Positions 18,536 to 26,401 of a stretch of 50,024 nt of DNA are shown piece by piece (the first letter of the stretch is position 1; every line of letters begins with the position of its first letter). Location: the NCBI RefSeq assembly GCF_002368075.1, contig NZ_AP018314.1, positions 1,974,862-2,024,885 of the forward strand. Direction: 5' to 3'. The position numbers and the translations under genes were made by a program. Source of the DNA: Sphaerospermopsis kisseleviana NIES-73 (lineage in GTDB: Bacteria; Cyanobacteriota; Cyanobacteriia; Cyanobacteriales; Nostocaceae). The notes below the pieces were generated by a model, which ran no database searches, was not told where the DNA came from, and worked only from the letters and a program-made list of their open reading frames with translations.

Positions 18536-18651
18536 GTAAGCATTCAGCTATCAGCAGTCAGCTAAAACTCCTTTTCAGGCTAATTTTTCAGTATTTTGAG
18601 GGGGCTTATAAATCCCAGATAATAGCTGATTACTGAGGGCTGAATACTTAC
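18536..18651. mobile_element. MITE-like element with 29-bp imperfect terminal inverted repeats
   Basis: The left end (18536-18564, GTAAGCATTCAGCTATCAGC...) and the reverse complement of the right end (18623-18651) match at 24 of 29 positions by eye. Total 116 bp, no ORF. It contains the CAGCTATCAGC motif class common in cyanobacterial intergenic repeats. No target duplication is obvious. Confidence 0.55.
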
Positions 18652-18696
18652 CTATCGCTGAAATTAAATTCCTGTATTTCTCAATCAAATCTTGTG

Positions 18697-18717
18697 GGGT
18701 GGGCATCTTGCCCGCCC
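18697..18717. repeat. Short GC-rich palindrome
   Basis: GGGTGGGCATCTTGCCCGCCC forms a stem around a TCT loop. The same design, with different stem bases (AACAGGCA-TCT-TGCCTGTT), occurs inside the MITE at 21387-21489, so this looks like a dispersed palindrome class. It may act as a terminator between modA and psiE. Confidence 0.5.
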
Positions 18718-18773
18718 TAATTATTTAAAGTAAATGACATCCTTGATCTTCACTTTTAAAGTCAATAAAATCC

Positions 18774-19235
18774 TTAATCTTCACTCATTTTTTCACTAAT
18801 GTTGACGTTTCCAAATAACTTATTTATCCAAGGACTAGCAATAAAAATTCCTGCTAGTACCAACAAAAATACAGAAATTCCAAAAATTTGGTCACGGGGA
18901 ATTTCTAACACACCACGTAAAATAATTTCTCTTAACGCAGAAACAATAGTAATTTCTACGGCAGCACCTACAGAAATACTATGTTCTTGCAAATAATCAA
19001 CCAAAAGCCTAAATAATTCCACAAGTATCAAGATAAACAAAATATCAGATGTTACTTCCCGCAAATCTAATGGATGCAAAAAGGAGATAAACATATCTCC
19101 TAATCTGATGAGCATCACACAAAATAAACCTACGCAAAGAGAAATAACAATAACATCTTGAAAAAGTTCTAAATTACGGACAATTCTATCTCTCTTAAAC
19201 CAACTATTTACTTCTACAAGTATGCGTTTTGGCAT
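18774..19235 (-). CDS. psiE: PsiE-family membrane protein
   Basis: 153 aa from the ATG at 19235 (MPKRILVEVNSWFKRDRI). Four membrane segments: VIVISLCVGLFCVMLI, ILFILILVELFRLLV, the amphipathic VEITIVSALREIIL, and IFGISVFLLVLAGIFI. The motif LVDYLQEHSISVGAAVEI is typical of the phosphate-starvation-inducible PsiE family, whose biochemical role is not established. A start at 19355 would add 40 residues not seen in the family. A 17-bp imperfect direct repeat (CCTTGATCTTCACT/CCTTAATCTTCACT) lies at and just past the stop codon. Confidence 0.8.
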   Translation of the reverse strand: MPKRILVEVNSWFKRDRIVRNLELFQDVIVISLCVGLFCVMLIRLGDMFISFLHPLDLREVTSDILFILILVELFRLLVDYLQEHSISVGAAVEITIVSALREIILRGVLEIPRDQIFGISVFLLVLAGIFIASPWINKLFGNVNISEKMSED

Positions 19236-19452
19236 AGTCGCTACAGTATATTTATTTTTATGGGTGGTAAAAAGTAATCTTAAATTAAAATCCAAATTTA
19301 CAATGTTTATCGAGAGCATTAATAAACTTTTATGAATTATTTCCGCCCAACTCAATAAGCAGAAACTAACAGAAAATAGCTACTAAAGAGATTAATGATA
19401 GCTTAGAAGCTTCTTACAGAACTAGCAAAATTGAGAAATACTGGAGCGAATC

Positions 19453-19629
19453 ATGAAAATTACTTATGACTCAGAAGTTGACGTTTTAAGGATTATCTTT
19501 AGTAATGCAGAAATTGAAGAAAGTGATGAAGAAAAACCAGGAATCATTTTAGACTATGACGAAGTTGGAAATATTATAGGAATTGAAATAATAGTTTACA
19601 CATCAGATAGGATTGCTATATGCTTATAA
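19453..19629 (+). CDS. DUF2283-family small protein
   Basis: 58 aa: starts MKITYDSEVDVLRIIFSN, then EEKPGIILDYDEVGNIIGIEI. This is the DUF2283 pattern (a short beta-rich protein with DxxxDVLxI and LDYDExGxIIGIEI). Function unknown; such genes often lie beside small DUF4258 or toxin-like genes, which I do not see here. It precedes the kinase gene by 35 bp on the same strand. Confidence 0.75.
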   Translation: MKITYDSEVDVLRIIFSNAEIEESDEEKPGIILDYDEVGNIIGIEIIVYTSDRIAICL

Positions 19630-19664
19630 TTGGTAAGTATCAAAAACCTATCCTGTAGCAGTGC

Positions 19665-21098
19665 ATGAGCTACTGTATCAATCCTAGCTGTCCCAAACCA
19701 CAAAACCCCAAACAACCCTTATTTTGTCAAGCTTGTGGTTCTGAGTTACTTTTAGAGGGGTGTTATCGAGTCATTCGTCCTTTGGGTGGTGGTGGTTTCG
19801 GTAAAACCTATGAAGTGGAAGACTCTGGTGCAAAGAAAGTTCTCAAGGTTCTGTTTAATACAGTTCCTAAAGCGGTGGAACTATTTCAGCAAGAAGCGGA
19901 AGTGTTAAAACGACTCAACCATCCCGGTATTCCTAAAGTTGAATCAGATGGTTACTTTATTTATTTTCCTAGAGATGCTAAAGAACCCCTGCATTGTTTG
20001 GTGATGGAAAAAATTGAGGGAATGAACTTAGAACAATACATGATTCAACGTAACCATCAACCCATCGGTGAACGTGCTGCTGTAAGATGGTTGAAACAGA
20101 TAGTTGAAATTTTACAACAAGTCCATCAACAAAATTATTTTCATCGAGATATTAAGCCACCTAATATTATGTTACGCCCCAATGGGCAGTTAGTATTAAT
20201 TGATTTTGGGACAGCACGGGAAGTTACACAAACTTTCATGCAGAAAGTCGCAGGACAGCAAGTTACAGGAATTATTTCCGCAGGTTATACACCATTGGAA
20301 CAAGTAAATGGTAAAGCTGTACCGCAGTCAGATTTTTTTGCTTTGGGGCGAACTTTTGTTTATTTGTTAACTGGTAAATCTCCTGATAATTTTCATGAAG
20401 ATGCACGAAATGGAAAGCTAATTTGGCAAGATGATGTCACAGGTATTTCCCAAAAGTTGTTATATTTAATTGATTATTTAATATCTCCGTTTCCAGGAAA
20501 TCGTCCGCAAGATACACAGGAGATTTTGCAAAAATTATCCGATTTTGACACTTCTTCACCGGCATTTCAAACCTCTAATTCTTCTAGTCAATCTTCTAAT
20601 TCTGTTGCTAATGTTCAAACCGTAGCATCTACATCTGGAGCAGTTAATCAAGTAGCAACTTCTTATACATATCCATTTTGGAGGCGCATTATATCTTCTG
20701 TCATTGATTTAGTAATTTCTATTTTGATTGGTTTTATTCTATACCAAGTAGCATATATTATAGGTCACACCTGTGGATACTATGATATTTGTTTAAAACT
20801 TGCAGCAACTATATTTTTGGGTGGTTCTATCATCTTTAATTGGCTTTATTTTGTATTATTTGAAAGTTCTGGTAAACAATCAACTTTTGGAAAAAGAATA
20901 TTTCAAATAGTTGTTACTAATACAAAGGGTAGTCAGATTTCTTTTTGGCGTGCTACTTGGAGATTTATAGTTAAACTCTTGTTGACTTTATTTACTTTTG
21001 GTTTACTAGATTTAATTTTTGTCCTCTTTCATGAAAAGCATCGTTCTTTACATGATATCTTAGCTGGTACTATGGTGATTAAAAAACCATCTCCATAA
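19665..21098 (+). CDS. Ser/Thr protein kinase: zinc ribbon, kinase, RDD membrane domain
   Basis: 477 aa with three parts. An N-terminal zinc ribbon (Cys4, Cys9, Cys21, Cys24) is followed by a Hanks-type kinase (about 33-290) with glycine loop GGGGFGKTYE, catalytic HRDIKPPN, metal-binding DFG (LIDFGTA) and the APE-equivalent region SAGYTPLEQ. A Ser/Gln-rich linker follows, then a C-terminal RDD domain (about 325-477) with several membrane helices (IISSVIDLVISILIGFILY and others). Catalytic residues look intact, so an active membrane-tethered kinase is likely. Its substrate is unknown. Confidence 0.9.
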   Translation: MSYCINPSCPKPQNPKQPLFCQACGSELLLEGCYRVIRPLGGGGFGKTYEVEDSGAKKVLKVLFNTVPKAVELFQQEAEVLKRLNHPGIPKVESDGYFIYFPRDAKEPLHCLVMEKIEGMNLEQYMIQRNHQPIGERAAVRWLKQIVEILQQVHQQNYFHRDIKPPNIMLRPNGQLVLIDFGTAREVTQTFMQKVAGQQVTGIISAGYTPLEQVNGKAVPQSDFFALGRTFVYLLTGKSPDNFHEDARNGKLIWQDDVTGISQKLLYLIDYLISPFPGNRPQDTQEILQKLSDFDTSSPAFQTSNSSSQSSNSVANVQTVASTSGAVNQVATSYTYPFWRRIISSVIDLVISILIGFILYQVAYIIGHTCGYYDICLKLAATIFLGGSIIFNWLYFVLFESSGKQSTFGKRIFQIVVTNTKGSQISFWRATWRFIVKLLLTLFTFGLLDLIFVLFHEKHRSLHDILAGTMVIKKPSP

Positions 21099-21204
21099 TT
21101 ACACATCATTTATTTTCGTTGCGTTACACTGTCACTAACACACCATACTAAAATATAACTACAAACCACTTTATTTGTGTAAAATATAAAAGGAGGTAAT
21201 GATT

Positions 21205-21560
21205 ATGCCAAATCTGACATTAATCGATCAACAGGTAATTGAATTAGTTAAACAGCTACCCCCAGAAAGTAAACGGGTAGTATTGTTAGAACTAGCTAAG
21301 GATAGTGAAAATAAGCGTGAGTTGCGGATGGAGTATGCTGAAAACCAACTCCGTAACTTATGTACTGAACGAGGTTTAAATTGGGATAAGCTGTTGTGCA
21401 TTTAATTTGTATAAGTGGAACAGGCATCTTGCCTGTTACACAAGAGTTCAGAATATTAGGATTATACAATTTAGCTGTGTAACAGCTTACTATGTCAGAA
21501 GATGAACGTGAATCATTTATAGATGATTTGGTGCATGAGGATAGACAATGCGCCCAATAG
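21205..21560 (+). pseudogene. Antitoxin gene split by a MITE
   Basis: The 5' part (21205-21388) follows a perfect AGGAGG site with 8-nt spacing and encodes MPNLTLIDQQVIELVKQLPP and onward to RGLNWD. A 101-103-bp inverted-repeat element then interrupts it. If the element plus one TA is removed, the reading continues NWDTMSEDERESFIDDLVHEDRQCAQ and stops at 21560, giving 84 aa, the size of a small cyanobacterial VapB-type antitoxin. As it stands the ORF stops at 21405 after LLCI. Confidence 0.8.
21387..21489. mobile_element. IS630/Tc1-type MITE (TA target) inside antitoxin gene
   Basis: Terminal inverted repeats of 28 nt (21387-21414 and 21462-21489), matching at about 22 of 28 positions; outer ends TAAGCTGTT and AACAGCTTA. 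TA at both ends fits a TA target duplication. The interior holds a perfect AACAGGCA-TCT-TGCCTGTT hairpin. No ORF. A 27-nt stretch of the right end recurs identically at 47024-47050. Confidence 0.75.
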
Positions 21561-21586
21561 TTGTATTTGATAAAAACATTCTCTGA
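21548..21586 (+). pseudogene. Remnant of a PIN-domain toxin
   Basis: Twelve codons, MRPIVVFDKNIL, then a stop. This matches the start of VapC/PIN toxins, which usually read like VVFDTNIL with the first catalytic Asp. The start overlaps the antitoxin 3' end by 13 nt, as in intact toxin-antitoxin operons. The rest of the toxin is missing; the 3' end of the convergent GNAT gene follows 22 bp later. Confidence 0.6.
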
Positions 21587-21608
21587 ATTATTGGTTATTT
21601 CCTATCTC

Positions 21609-22133
21609 TTAAATATCATAACCCATAATATAATCATCCATGACAAAACCACCACCAAAATCTATTACCTTACTCTCAATAATCTTAAAGCCAAATCGAG
21701 TATAAGCTGTAATTCCTTTTACATTACTTTTATTAACATTGAGTATGATTTTCTGCAAATTCATTTCTTTCGCTTTTTGACAAACATGAGATAACATCAT
21801 TTTTCCATAACCAAACCCATGCAGCGCAGGTAATAAATAACATTTATGTAATTTCAAACAATTAATATGATTAAGATTATCTTTTACTTCCGCACCATAA
21901 GATAAATAACCAACTATTTGATTATCTTTAACGACTTTATCGTAAAATATTCCTAGCTGATAAATTTCTTTTTCAATTATTTCAAGAGCATACATTTTAT
22001 CTAACATATACTCTATTTGTTCAATACTGATAACTCCAGGATAGTGACTACACCAAATTTCTCGACTAACTTTGATCAGTTCCTCAAAATCAGTATCTAA
22101 TAACTTTTCAATTTTGATTGTTAAATTATTCAT
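21609..22133 (-). CDS. GNAT-family N-acetyltransferase
   Basis: 174 aa from the ATG at 22133; the longer reading starts with TTG. Acetyl-CoA-binding motif A is LLPALHGFGYGKMMLSHVCQKA (Q/RxxGxG/A form GFGYGK), and motif B is IILNVNKSNVKGITAYTRFGFKII. It resembles general GNAT enzymes of the putative spermidine/amino-acid type; the substrate cannot be given. It converges on the decayed toxin-antitoxin locus. Confidence 0.85.
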   Translation of the reverse strand: MNNLTIKIEKLLDTDFEELIKVSREIWCSHYPGVISIEQIEYMLDKMYALEIIEKEIYQLGIFYDKVVKDNQIVGYLSYGAEVKDNLNHINCLKLHKCYLLPALHGFGYGKMMLSHVCQKAKEMNLQKIILNVNKSNVKGITAYTRFGFKIIESKVIDFGGGFVMDDYIMGYDI

Positions 22134-22142
22134 ATATGGCAA

Positions 22143-22333
22143 GTTACAGGAAACAGGTGACAGGTGACAGTGTGAAAAGTCTTTGGGTGTGTAGGTTTGA
22201 TCATCAAGTTATGTCCTAAGCGACTTGTCTGTTGTGATATCAAGTGAGTTTTACTCCTGACTCCTAACTCCTTGATCTCCTGACTCCTGACTCCTTGATC
22301 TCCTGACTCCTGACTCCTAAATTCTGCTATATT
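22143..22333. repeat. Repeat-rich spacer
   Basis: ACAGGTG heptamers (about 22149-22168), then CTGACTC/CTTGATCTCCTGACTC blocks in direct repeat (22253-22319). Lies between the GNAT and aroH genes. No gene seen. Confidence 0.7.
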
Positions 22334-22747
22334 TTAAACTTTAGTTTCTAGCGGGTGCTGAGAAGTTTGTAAAGTTTGCGGTAAACCCCAATCTGGACGC
22401 AATTTAGCCGCTTGACGCAAATAAATGTGGTGAACGGGGGCGGAAGTTGGCAAATAGGCGTGAATTAAAAAGCGGATGCAACGCTGTAAACTGCCTTCGA
22501 CGTGCATTTGTTGGACATCCAACATAGCTACACTATCCCATAAAGGACGACGGCGGGCGATCGCTGCTGGAAAAATAGCATCTAAGTCACGGGTGACAGA
22601 AAAAGTAACACTTAAAATTTCTGTTGGTTCTAGTTTATTCCGTCGTTCCAGTTCATTAATTAATTCTGTCACCGCTTCTGTAATTGCTTCTACGCTATTT
22701 TCGGCAACGGTTGTTGCACCACGAATTGCCCGCATTTGCCATTCCAC
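22334..22747 (-). CDS. aroH: Chorismate mutase, AroH class
   Basis: Converts chorismate to prephenate for phenylalanine and tyrosine. 137 aa; the trimeric AroH fold is indicated by RAIRGATTVAENSVEAI, FSVTRDLDAIFPAAIAR and the C-terminal VHHIYLRQAAKLRPDW with the active-site Arg and Tyr. I chose the GTG at 22747: GGAGG lies 9 nt upstream, and the resulting VEWQMRAIRGATT start fits homologues, whereas a TTG at 22753 would be too close to the ribosome-binding site. Confidence 0.92.
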   Translation of the reverse strand: MEWQMRAIRGATTVAENSVEAITEAVTELINELERRNKLEPTEILSVTFSVTRDLDAIFPAAIARRRPLWDSVAMLDVQQMHVEGSLQRCIRFLIHAYLPTSAPVHHIYLRQAAKLRPDWGLPQTLQTSQHPLETKV

Positions 22748-22841
22748 TTCCAAAGTCCTCCTGAATTAGTCATGAGTTATTAGTCACTAGTCATTAGTCA
22801 TCAGTACACAGACTGGTAACTAGTGACTATTGACAATTAAT

Positions 22842-23663
22842 CTACGGTCTATATAACCACAAGGGTAAACCACTTGTAGACATTTCAAATTCCAGCCAAT
22901 CAATTCCAGCCGCAATTTGTGATTTCGACTGACTACTACCTGGTAGAACTCGACTCAATAATGGTTTACGTTCTTCTAGCGTATAACAAGGAGTTTTTTC
23001 TGGATCAAGTCCGACTAATTCCGCTGTCCAGCGTCGTGCATCTTCTTCTGTTCCCAAACGGTCTACAACCCCTAATTCTAAGGCTTGTTCTCCGGTGAAA
23101 ATGCGCCCATCAGCGAAATTTTTAACTGTTTCTACCTCCAAGGAACGAGCCTGTGCTACTGTCTCTACAAACTGCTGATAGCTGACATCTATCAATTCTT
23201 GCAGGATGTTTTCTTCTGGTTCTGTCAGTTCCCTGTCAAAAGATAATATATCTTTATAAGGTCCAGACTTGATCACCTTAAAGGAAACACCTACTTTTTC
23301 TAACAGACGTTCTAAGTTGTTTCCCCGTAAAATCACGCCGATACTACCTGTAATTGTGCCTGGGTTAGCCATAATGTGTTCCGCTCCCATGCCAATATAA
23401 ACGCCTCCAGAAGCCGATATATTGCCAAAACTCGCTACGATTTTGGTTTTTTTGCTCAATCGCTTCAAGGCGCTGTATATTTCTTGGGAATCTCCTACAG
23501 TACCCCCAGGGCTATCAATACGCAGCAGTAAAGCGGGAAATTTTTTCTCTTCTACTGTTTTTAGGGCTTCTAACACTCGTTTGCGGGTAGCACTGGCGAT
23601 CGCACCAGTTATTTCAATCCGAGCAATTTGTTTACGAAACTTGGGTTTAAACGGCCAGATCAT
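22842..23663 (-). CDS. sppA: Signal peptide peptidase SppA (S49 family)
   Basis: 273 aa, the short single-domain form. The serine nucleophile is Ser85 in NISASGG, and the general base is Lys137 in SGPYKD, a 52-residue spacing as in Bacillus SppA. RIDSPGGTVGDSQEI is the conserved substrate groove. No clear N-terminal membrane helix is present (the start is MIWPFKPKFRKQIARIEITG), unlike many SppA proteins, so it may be soluble or peripherally bound. Role: degradation of cleaved signal peptides and membrane-protein quality control. Confidence 0.93.
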   Translation of the reverse strand: MIWPFKPKFRKQIARIEITGAIASATRKRVLEALKTVEEKKFPALLLRIDSPGGTVGDSQEIYSALKRLSKKTKIVASFGNISASGGVYIGMGAEHIMANPGTITGSIGVILRGNNLERLLEKVGVSFKVIKSGPYKDILSFDRELTEPEENILQELIDVSYQQFVETVAQARSLEVETVKNFADGRIFTGEQALELGVVDRLGTEEDARRWTAELVGLDPEKTPCYTLEERKPLLSRVLPGSSQSKSQIAAGIDWLEFEMSTSGLPLWLYRP

Positions 23664-24179
23664 GAGTAATCTAATCAGTTAATAGATTTAATATAAATTG
23701 TCCAGCGGTCAGATGACCTCTTCGACTCTTTTCAGAAGATTAAACCAGCAAGTATGAAGCTATTTAAATTTTAAGGAAATTTTTAGATTTGGTTTATAGT
23801 GTTGTTTGCTATATTTCTTAATAAAGGAATATTTCTTTAAATGTTCCATTCTCAACCAAACTCTGTACTGGTTTGTTGCGTGATTGTCAAAAATCACCAT
23901 TTCCAAAACACAATCTAAGTTGGTAACAGTACAGCAATTATACAGTTGCTCATACATCTATATTTTTTTACAGCACAATTTAACAGCATAATGCAGAGTT
24001 ATTAGTCACAAGCGACTAATGACTAAAAAAGCTTACTTACAAAAAATCACAGCAATAACTGAGCTATGCCAAAAAATAGTTAAAGTCAGGGATAGCAGCA
24101 GATTTGTTTATAAGAAAGTTAATTTAGTTGTTAATTGTCATTAAATCAAAGAGAGACGTTATCTAACTTTCTGAGTTAC
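23664..24179. other. 516-bp region without a confident gene
   Basis: AT-rich. Contains a GGTCA-GA-TGACC palindrome (23707-23718), a TTAGTC/GACTAA inverted pair near 24003-24020, and a 65-aa minus-strand ORF (23760-23957) that I could not relate to a family. It probably holds the sppA promoter and the 3' region of the small membrane protein gene at 24180. Confidence 0.4.
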
Positions 24180-24476
24180 TTAGGAATCAATACGCAGTAT
24201 TTGATACCGATAATAAGCATAGATATCAAAAAGCCCACCCACAAAACCGAAAGTAAGACTGATAACAAATAAGCCATTGATAGGACTACCAGTACCAAAA
24301 GTAGCCAGAAAATGCAAAATCTGAGCGGGTACTTCTTCAGTTAGTCCTTGCAAACCGGGGACAAAGCCAAAAAGGCATAAACAGATTAATATACCGCCCA
24401 CCAAGAATATCGGAGCAATAAAACTGAAAACAGTAGTAAGCAAGAAAGATCGGAGAAAGTTGGTAAAAAGATTCAT
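24180..24476 (-). CDS. Small membrane protein, unknown function
   Basis: 98 aa from the ATG at 24476 (GGAG about 11 nt upstream). Two membrane helices, LLTTVFSFIAPIFLVGGILICLC and GLFVISLTFGFVGGLFDIY, are separated by a loop. A start at 24515 would add 13 residues. Family not recognised. Single gene. Confidence 0.65.
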   Translation of the reverse strand: MNLFTNFLRSFLLTTVFSFIAPIFLVGGILICLCLFGFVPGLQGLTEEVPAQILHFLATFGTGSPINGLFVISLTFGFVGGLFDIYAYYRYQILRIDS

Positions 24477-24777
24477 AATCAGGCAATCTCCAAGAGTAAG
24501 GTGAATGATAGCCAAGAAGCAGTACGTTAATTTCTACAATACGTGCTATCGCTCCTGAAAAGTTAATTTGTCAAAAATCTTAAGTTTTCATTAAAAGAAA
24601 AGTTAATATAACCCTCAAGTGATGAGGCTATGTTGATGGCTTCCAAAGGGGAAAATACCTGATATATCAAGATTTTTGGCGTTTAACAACGTCGTAATAT
24701 ATTTAATCAAGCAAAAGAAGCAGCTTAATTTTCTGAGAGAATCTTTAAACTAAGTTAATGTTTGGGGATTGGGGATT

Positions 24778-24870
24778 GGGAAGAAAATTTTAGATTTTAG
24801 ATTTTAGATTTTAGATTGGAGTTCATGAAATACAATCCAAAATCCAAAATTATATCACCAATTACCTATT
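24778..24870. repeat. Composite AGATTTT/AAAATCC hairpin element upstream of mlaE
   Basis: AGATTTT units (24786-24816), a TTGGAGTTCATGAAATACAA centre, then AAAATCC units (24836-24850), so the two arms are nearly complementary. Copies of the same composite occur at 25742, 27774, 44200, 44899 and 45818. The rest of 24477-24940 shows no gene. Confidence 0.75.
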
Positions 24871-24940
24871 CCCTATTCCCTCACAAAAAACCAATAACTT
24901 TCGCTATTCTTAAAGCATTCACTGAGTTAGATAGAAAACA

Positions 24941-25738
24941 TTGAGCCAGACTATATCCAAATCCGGTTTAGGTGCATGGACCAAGCGATTACTAGCAGCG
25001 ATTTTTTTAGGTGGACAAGTGATAGTTCACCTGATGAAAGGCAAAATCCATCGCCGTAATACCTTAGAACAACTAGCCGCCGTCGGTCCAGATTCCCTGT
25101 TTATCGCCTTATTGACGGCCGTTTTTGTAGGTGCAGTATTTACAATACAGGTAGCACGGGAGTTTATCAACTTTGGCGCAGGAAACTTAGTTGGGGGAGT
25201 ATTAGCAGTAGCCTTAACCAGAGAACTGACACCAGTGCTAACAGCAGTGATTTTAGCTGGGCGAGTTGGTTCTGCATTTGCCGCTGAAATTGGCACAATG
25301 CGGGTTACAGAACAAATAGATGCCCTGTTGATGTTAAAAACAGACCCCATTGATTATTTAGTTATTCCTCGTATCCTGGCTTGTTTATTAATGCTGCCTA
25401 TCTTAACCTTGTTATCCTTAGTTACTGGCATGGGTGGGGGACTAATAGTTGCCATCAATATTTACAACCTCTCAGATACAGTATTTTTAGACTCAGCCCG
25501 TAACTTCTTGGATATTTGGGACATCGTTAGCGCCATGATTAAAGCAGGCTGCTTTGGCGTTTTAATTGCTATTATTGGTTGCAGTTGGGGTTTAACCACC
25601 ACAGGAGGAGCGAAAGGTGTGGGACAATCAACCACAACTGCCGTTGTTACCGCCCTGCTGATTATTTTTATTAGCAACTTTTTTCTATCATGGTTAATGT
25701 TTCAAGGAACAGGTGGAGGATTCACTCCTGGACTGTGA
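24941..25738 (+). CDS. mlaE: MlaE-family lipid ABC transporter permease
   Basis: 265 aa, about five membrane segments. The family signature VGPDSLFIALLTAVFVGAVFTIQVAREF and the cytosolic coupling helix ELTPVLTAVILAGRVGSAFAAEIGTMRVTEQIDAL are unmistakable. It belongs with MCE-type phospholipid transporters (Mla in bacteria, TGD1 in plastids) that move lipid between membranes. The most likely start is a TTG (TTGAGCCAGACT). No MlaF ATPase or MlaD is adjacent; the next genes are DUF3119, DUF3086 and plsY. Confidence 0.9.
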   Translation: MSQTISKSGLGAWTKRLLAAIFLGGQVIVHLMKGKIHRRNTLEQLAAVGPDSLFIALLTAVFVGAVFTIQVAREFINFGAGNLVGGVLAVALTRELTPVLTAVILAGRVGSAFAAEIGTMRVTEQIDALLMLKTDPIDYLVIPRILACLLMLPILTLLSLVTGMGGGLIVAINIYNLSDTVFLDSARNFLDIWDIVSAMIKAGCFGVLIAIIGCSWGLTTTGGAKGVGQSTTTAVVTALLIIFISNFFLSWLMFQGTGGGFTPGL

Positions 25739-25741
25739 TTC

Positions 25742-25873
25742 GATTTTGGATTTTGGATTTTGGATTTTGGATTTTGAATTGTTCTTTCAGATCCAATCTA
25801 AAATCTAAAATCTAAAATCTAAAATTTTCTCCCCTGTTCCCTGTTCCCTGTTCCCTGTTCCCTCCAACTAAAA
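25742..25873. repeat. Composite repeat, reversed orientation
   Basis: GGATTTT units (25742-25775), a TTGAATTGTTCTTTCAGATCC centre, then TCTAAAA units (25796-25823), and a CCCTGTT array (25834-25862). This is the reverse-oriented copy of the composite element at 24786 and 27774. It lies in the gap between mlaE and the DUF3119 gene. Confidence 0.75.
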
Positions 25874-25875
25874 TT

Positions 25876-26262
25876 ATGACTACTTCATCAGTACCTAACG
25901 CCCTATCTACGGTGGAACTCAAGCCAAGTTACAATATCCCTATTGTGTTGGTGCTTGGTTCTATTCCCCTACTGCTGTTGCAACCTTGGGTTGGAGGAGC
26001 GATCGCACTGCTAGGATTATTTTTAATGTTGCAAGCTGTAACCTTGCGATTTCAATTTACTGCTACTGATTTTGATCTTTACCGGGGTGAAAAGTTAATT
26101 CGGCGTTTTCCTTACCGAGAATGGCAAAACTGGCGGATTTTTTGGGATAGAGTTCCCATTTTGTTTTACTTTAAAGAAATCAACAGCATTCACTTTTTAC
26201 CGATTTTATTTGACCCCAAGACCTTAAAATCTTGCTTAGAAGAACGTTGTCCCAGAATATGA
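25876..26262 (+). CDS. DUF3119-family membrane protein
   Basis: 128 aa. Two membrane segments (IPIVLVLGSIPLLLLQPW and VGGAIALLGLFLMLQAV) precede a soluble domain with the conserved FTATDFDLYRGEKLIRRFPY and WQNWRIFWDRVPILFYFKE stretches of DUF3119, a family I know only from cyanobacteria and plastids. Function unknown; the neighbours (MlaE permease, plsY) suggest an envelope-lipid role. Confidence 0.85.
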   Translation: MTTSSVPNALSTVELKPSYNIPIVLVLGSIPLLLLQPWVGGAIALLGLFLMLQAVTLRFQFTATDFDLYRGEKLIRRFPYREWQNWRIFWDRVPILFYFKEINSIHFLPILFDPKTLKSCLEERCPRI

Positions 26263-26298
26263 ATAGTCAACGGTTGGTAGACTGATAACTGATAACTA

Positions 26299-26365
26299 TA
26301 GCAGGAGTCAGGAGTCCGTAGGGGCAAACCCCCCGTGGTTGCCCGAAAAACGCCCGTACTACGGC
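26299..26365. repeat. Nested palindromic repeat upstream of the DUF3086 gene
   Basis: After a CAGGAGTCAGGAGTC unit, CCGTAGGGGCAAACC... is mirrored by ...GGTTGCCC and by CCCGTACTACGG, giving a hairpin with arms at about 26313-26327 and 26335-26365. It resembles the element at 14829-14897 in placement, directly after a GGAGTCAGGAGT unit. Confidence 0.55.
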
Positions 26366-26401
26366 TATAATTTAGTCGCGTTAATAATTACAATCCTATT
26401 T

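Noticed and set aside
23760-23957. 65-aa minus-strand ORF in the sppA upstream gap
   Set aside because: No recognisable family, no clear ribosome-binding site and a Lys-rich AT-biased end; possible but not supportable.
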